Shown here: piece after piece, positions 22,163 to 22,317 of the stretch
Layout of the letters: each line of letters begins with the position of its first letter
How positions within the stretch are numbered: position 1 is the first letter of the stretch
NCBI RefSeq assembly: GCF_905207935.1
Contig: NZ_CAJLNI010000016.1
Coordinates: 1-22,317 of the forward strand
Direction: 5' to 3'
DNA length: 22,317 nucleotides
From: an uncultured Haemophilus sp.
GTDB taxonomy: Bacteria > Pseudomonadota > Gammaproteobacteria > Enterobacterales > Pasteurellaceae
Notes under the pieces: model-generated
What the model saw: the letters and a program-made list of their open reading frames with translations, nothing else
Told to the model about the DNA's origin: nothing
Databases searched by the model: none
Made by a program: the position numbers and the translations under genes

Positions 22163-22317
22163 CTATGAAATAATTAAATCTTGAATATCTACCGGTTGTG
22201 AGCCATTAGGTTGCGTTTCAAACGGACTCACCCCATCAGCCGCTCCCGCATCTTCCGTAAGTGGTCCCTCAACATACACATTCCCAATCAGCGTAATCCC
22301 TTCTTGGTTTAACACGA
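22163..22317 (-). CDS. vgrG: VgrG C-terminal end (T6SS spike), 5' part beyond window
   Basis: The frame enters from the right edge and stops at TAG (22163-22165), giving the last 51 residues. GITLIGNVYVEGP is the repeating strand pattern of the VgrG C-terminal beta-helix (DUF2345 region, typically ITLxGNVxVxG). It is followed by a flexible Gly/Pro/Ser/Asp-rich tail (PFETQPNGSQPVDIQDLIIS). VgrG forms the trimeric spike that carries effectors. The hydrolase effector follows 36 bases later on the same strand, so it is probably loaded on this spike. Only the C-terminus is visible; the identification is good but rests on a short sequence. Confidence 0.78.
   Translation of the reverse strand, partial: VLNQEGITLIGNVYVEGPLTEDAGAADGVSPFETQPNGSQPVDIQDLIIS

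Overview
The window reads as a Pasteurellaceae chromosome, most likely Haemophilus. I count 13 exact copies of the Haemophilus-type DNA uptake signal AAGTGCGGT (either strand). The left half carries housekeeping genes typical of that group: artPIQM, gmhA, an exported ATP-dependent DNA ligase, thioredoxin, a MetB/MetI-type enzyme and three tRNAs. I cannot fix the species from sequence alone.

Core part (1-7570). A WYL-type regulator runs off the left edge (minus strand). Next is the arginine ABC transporter operon artP-artI-artQ-artM, whose sigma-70 promoter is covered by two ARG boxes at the 21-bp spacing expected for ArgR. Then come gmhA (LPS heptose synthesis), the plus-strand ligase, thioredoxin and metB. 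A tRNA-Gly(GCC), tRNA-Gly(GCC), tRNA-Leu(UAA) cluster closes the core.

Accessory part (7570-22317, all minus strand). Read in the direction of transcription, it starts with the 3' end of a type VI secretion spike gene (vgrG). An intact two-domain peptidoglycan-hydrolase effector follows, with a degenerate M23-like N-terminus and a lysozyme-like C-terminus, and then an exported LprI-like putative immunity protein. Behind this pair lies an AT-rich array of exported, small immunity-like genes. Each is preceded by a broken 3' scrap of an effector rather than an intact toxin. The scraps include one recognisable GH19-like muramidase tail still joined to pieces of the resident effector's N-terminal domain, a stretch of effector linker, and short unidentified tails that overlap or abut the immunity gene. 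Three of the immunity proteins share a C-terminal SH3-like domain. Hairpins built from paired, inverted uptake signals (some imperfect) separate the units.

After the array comes a second effector module: a DUF4123 chaperone, an alpha/beta-hydrolase (probable Tle-type phospholipase) and a membrane-anchored beta-propeller protein, all overlapping and probably translationally coupled. Last is a 608-aa membrane protein with an internal duplication marked by four matched cysteines. The simplest reading is a T6SS effector/immunity island where successive effector C-termini were replaced by recombination while the old immunity genes were kept. The USS hairpins may have helped the units spread by natural transformation; that last point is inference.
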